Shown here piece by piece: positions 61,901-64,000 of a DNA stretch of 64,000 bases. The DNA lies in contig NC_092189.1 of NCBI RefSeq assembly GCF_043641665.1, forward strand, positions 18,196,833 to 18,260,832, read 5' to 3'. The notes below the pieces were generated by a model. It worked only from the letters and a program-made list of their open reading frames with translations. It ran no database searches and was not told where the DNA came from. How positions within the stretch are numbered: the stretch's first letter is position 1; every line of letters begins with the position of its first letter. Source of the stretch: Enoplosus armatus. Its lineage: Eukaryota; Chordata; Actinopteri; Centrarchiformes; Enoplosidae. The position numbers and the translations under genes were made by a program.

Positions 61901-64000
61901 AAAACGGAGAGCTTCACTTCGAAAAGCAGTTGTGAAGTTTTGCAGCAATGTGCTGCGTGACATATTGATTGTGGAAGTTATTGCATATTAGTGCAACATA
62001 TTGTTGTATGGGTGGCGTTTTGGAGGTTAGCATGTGAGATTAGGAAATTTGAATCATGAATGTGGGCATCACATTCCCAGTCTCGAATGCTGACTTTCAA
62101 AACGGAGAGCTTCACTTCGAAAAGCAGTTGTGAAGTTTTGCAGCAATGTGCTGCGTGACATATTGATTGTGGAAGTTATTGCATATTAGTGCAACATATT
62201 GTTGTATGGGTGGCGTTTTGGAGGTTAGCATGTGAGATTAGGAAATTTGAATCATGAATGTGGGCATCACATTCCCAGTCTCGAATGCTGACTTTCAAAA
62301 CGGAGAGCTTCACTTCGAAAAGCAGTTGTGAAGTTTTGCAGCAATGTGCTGCGTGACATATTGATTGTGGAAGTTATTGCATATTAGTGCAACATATTGT
62401 TGTATGGGTGGCGTTTTGGAGGTTAGCATGTGAGATTAGGAAATTTGAATCATGAATGTGGGCATCACATTCCCAGTCTCGAATGCTGACTTTCAAACCG
62501 GAGAGCTTCACTTCGTAAAGCAGTTGTGAAGTTTTGCAGCAATGTGCTGCGTGACATATTGATTGTGGAAGTTATTGCATATTAGTGCAACATATTGTTG
62601 TATGGGTGGCGTTTTGGAGGTTAGCATGTGAGATTAGGAAATTTGAATCATGAATGTGGGCATCACATTCCCAGTCTCGAATGCTGACTTTCAAAACGGA
62701 GAGCTTCACTTCGAAAAGCAGTTGTGAAGTTTTGCAGCAATGTGCTGCGTGACATATTGATTGTGGAAGTTATTGCATATTAGTGCAACATATTGTTGTA
62801 TGGGTGGCGTTTTGGAGGTTAGCATGTGAGATTAGGAAATTTGAATCATGAATGTGGGCATCACATTCCCAGTCTCGAATGCTGACTTTCAAAACGGAGA
62901 GCTTCACTTCGAAAAGCAGTTGTGAAGTTTTGCAGCAATGTGCTGCGTGACATATTGATTGTGGAAGTTATTGCATATAAGTTGAAGTTTTGCATTCATT
63001 GTGCTGCACATTGATTGTGGAAGTTATTGCATATCAGTTGAAGTTTTGCAGTCATTGTCCTGCTTGACATATTGATTGTGGACGTTATTGCATATTAGTG
63101 CAACATATTGTTGTATGGGTGGCGTTTTGGAGGTTAGCATGTGAGATTAGGAAATTTGAATCATGAATGTGGGCATCACATTCCCAGTCTCGAATGCTGA
63201 CTTTCAAAACGGAGAGCTTCACTTCGAAAAGCAGTTGTGAAGTTTTGCAGCAATGTGCTGCGTGACATATTGATTGTGGAAGTTATTGCATATTAGTGCA
63301 ACATATTGTTGTATGGGTGGCGTTTTGGAGGTTAGCATGTGAGATTAGGAAATTTGAATCATGAATGTGGGCATCACATTCCCAGTCTCGAATGCTGACT
63401 TTCAAAACGGAGAGCTTCACTTCGAAAAGCAGTTGTGAAGTTTTGCAGCAATGTGCTGCGTGACATATTGATTGTGGAAGTTATTGCATATCAGTTGAAG
63501 TTTTGCATTCATTGTGCTGCACATTGATTGTGGAAGTTATTGCATATCAGTTGAAGTTTTGCAGTCATTGTCCTGCTTGACATATTGATTGTGGAAGTTA
63601 TTGCATATTAGTGCAACATATTGTTGTATGGGTGGCGTTTTGGAGGTTAGCATGTGAGATTAGGAAATTTGAATCATGAATGTGGGCATCACATTCCCAG
63701 TCTCGAATGCTGACTTTCAAAACGGAGAGCTTCACTTCGAAAAGCAGTTGTGAAGTTTTGCAGCATTGTCCTGCTTGACATATTGATTGTGGACGTTATT
63801 GCATATTAGTGCAACATATTGTTGTATGGGTGGCGTTTTGGAGGTTAGCATGTGAGATTAGGAAATTTGAATCATGAATGTGGGCATCACATTCCCAGTC
63901 TCGAATGCTGACTTTCAAAACGGAGAGCTTCACTTCGAAAAGCAGTTGTGAAGTTTTGCAGCAATGTGCTGCGTGACATATTGATTGTGGAAGTTATTGC
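58905..64000. repeat. 198-bp composite satellite array
   Basis: The marker atgggtggcg occurs at 58921, 59119 and 59317, then every 198 bp from 59632 to 62800 (17 units), then at 63115, 63313, 63628 and 63826. That gives 24 units, the last running off the window. Each unit is one 61-bp monomer plus about 137 bp. Between sub-arrays sit short runs of 61-bp monomers (about 59470-59615, 62975-63100, 63480-63610). Units are nearly identical. Confidence 0.95.

Overview
This is a eukaryotic, almost certainly teleost fish, genomic window. It has spliced genes with consensus GT-AG introns, CCAAT-type upstream regions, several vertebrate-type LINE remnants, a Gypsy-class LTR element, a Merlin-type DNA transposon and long satellite arrays. 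The genes that identify it are six intact, minus-strand, six-exon receptors: a short leader, a V-type Ig domain, a second Ig domain with six cysteines and a J-like FGxGT motif, one transmembrane segment, and a tyrosine-bearing tail. This is the layout of novel immune-type receptors (NITRs), a family known only from teleosts. I recognise the family, not individual orthologues.

Layout. 1-2.6 kb: LINE fragment, an insertion with a broken Merlin transposase, then a recurrent block. 2.6-7.6 kb: a 5'-truncated, inactivated Gypsy element with its 3' LTR. 7.9-9.7 kb: receptor A. 9.9-14.7 kb: intergenic repeat-rich DNA ending in an orphan tail exon (14.7-14.8 kb). 14.9-19.4 kb: internally deleted LINE, 61-bp satellite, and another interspersed element. 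19.4-55.9 kb: receptors B (22.3-24.1), C (28.8-30.7), D (36.1-37.9), E (44.1-45.9) and F (50.2-52.1), separated by homologous intergenic blocks. 56.0-64.0 kb: a second copy of the LINE-satellite segment, ending in at least 24 near-identical 198-bp repeats.

The six receptors fall into two classes by tail. A, B and E (type 1, 344 residues) end with a TxYxxI switch-like motif. C, D and F (type 2, 342 residues) carry a canonical SxYxxV inhibitory motif (ITIM). No transmembrane segment has a basic residue, so all look inhibitory rather than adaptor-coupled. The intergenic DNA also comes in two types, and receptor A joins type-2 upstream DNA and a type-2 V exon to a type-1 membrane and tail module. 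It therefore looks like a recombinant gene. Beyond each type-2 gene's 3' end, on the opposite strand, lies a decayed tail exon with an NYAALDF-type ITIM.

The window is thus a hierarchically duplicated immune-receptor cluster evolving by unequal exchange, bracketed by satellite. Paralogue-specific element insertions and deletions mark the order of duplication. No wholly new molecular system is evident. The most notable points are the chimeric receptor, the paired tail classes with convergent relic ITIM exons, and the composite 198-bp satellite.
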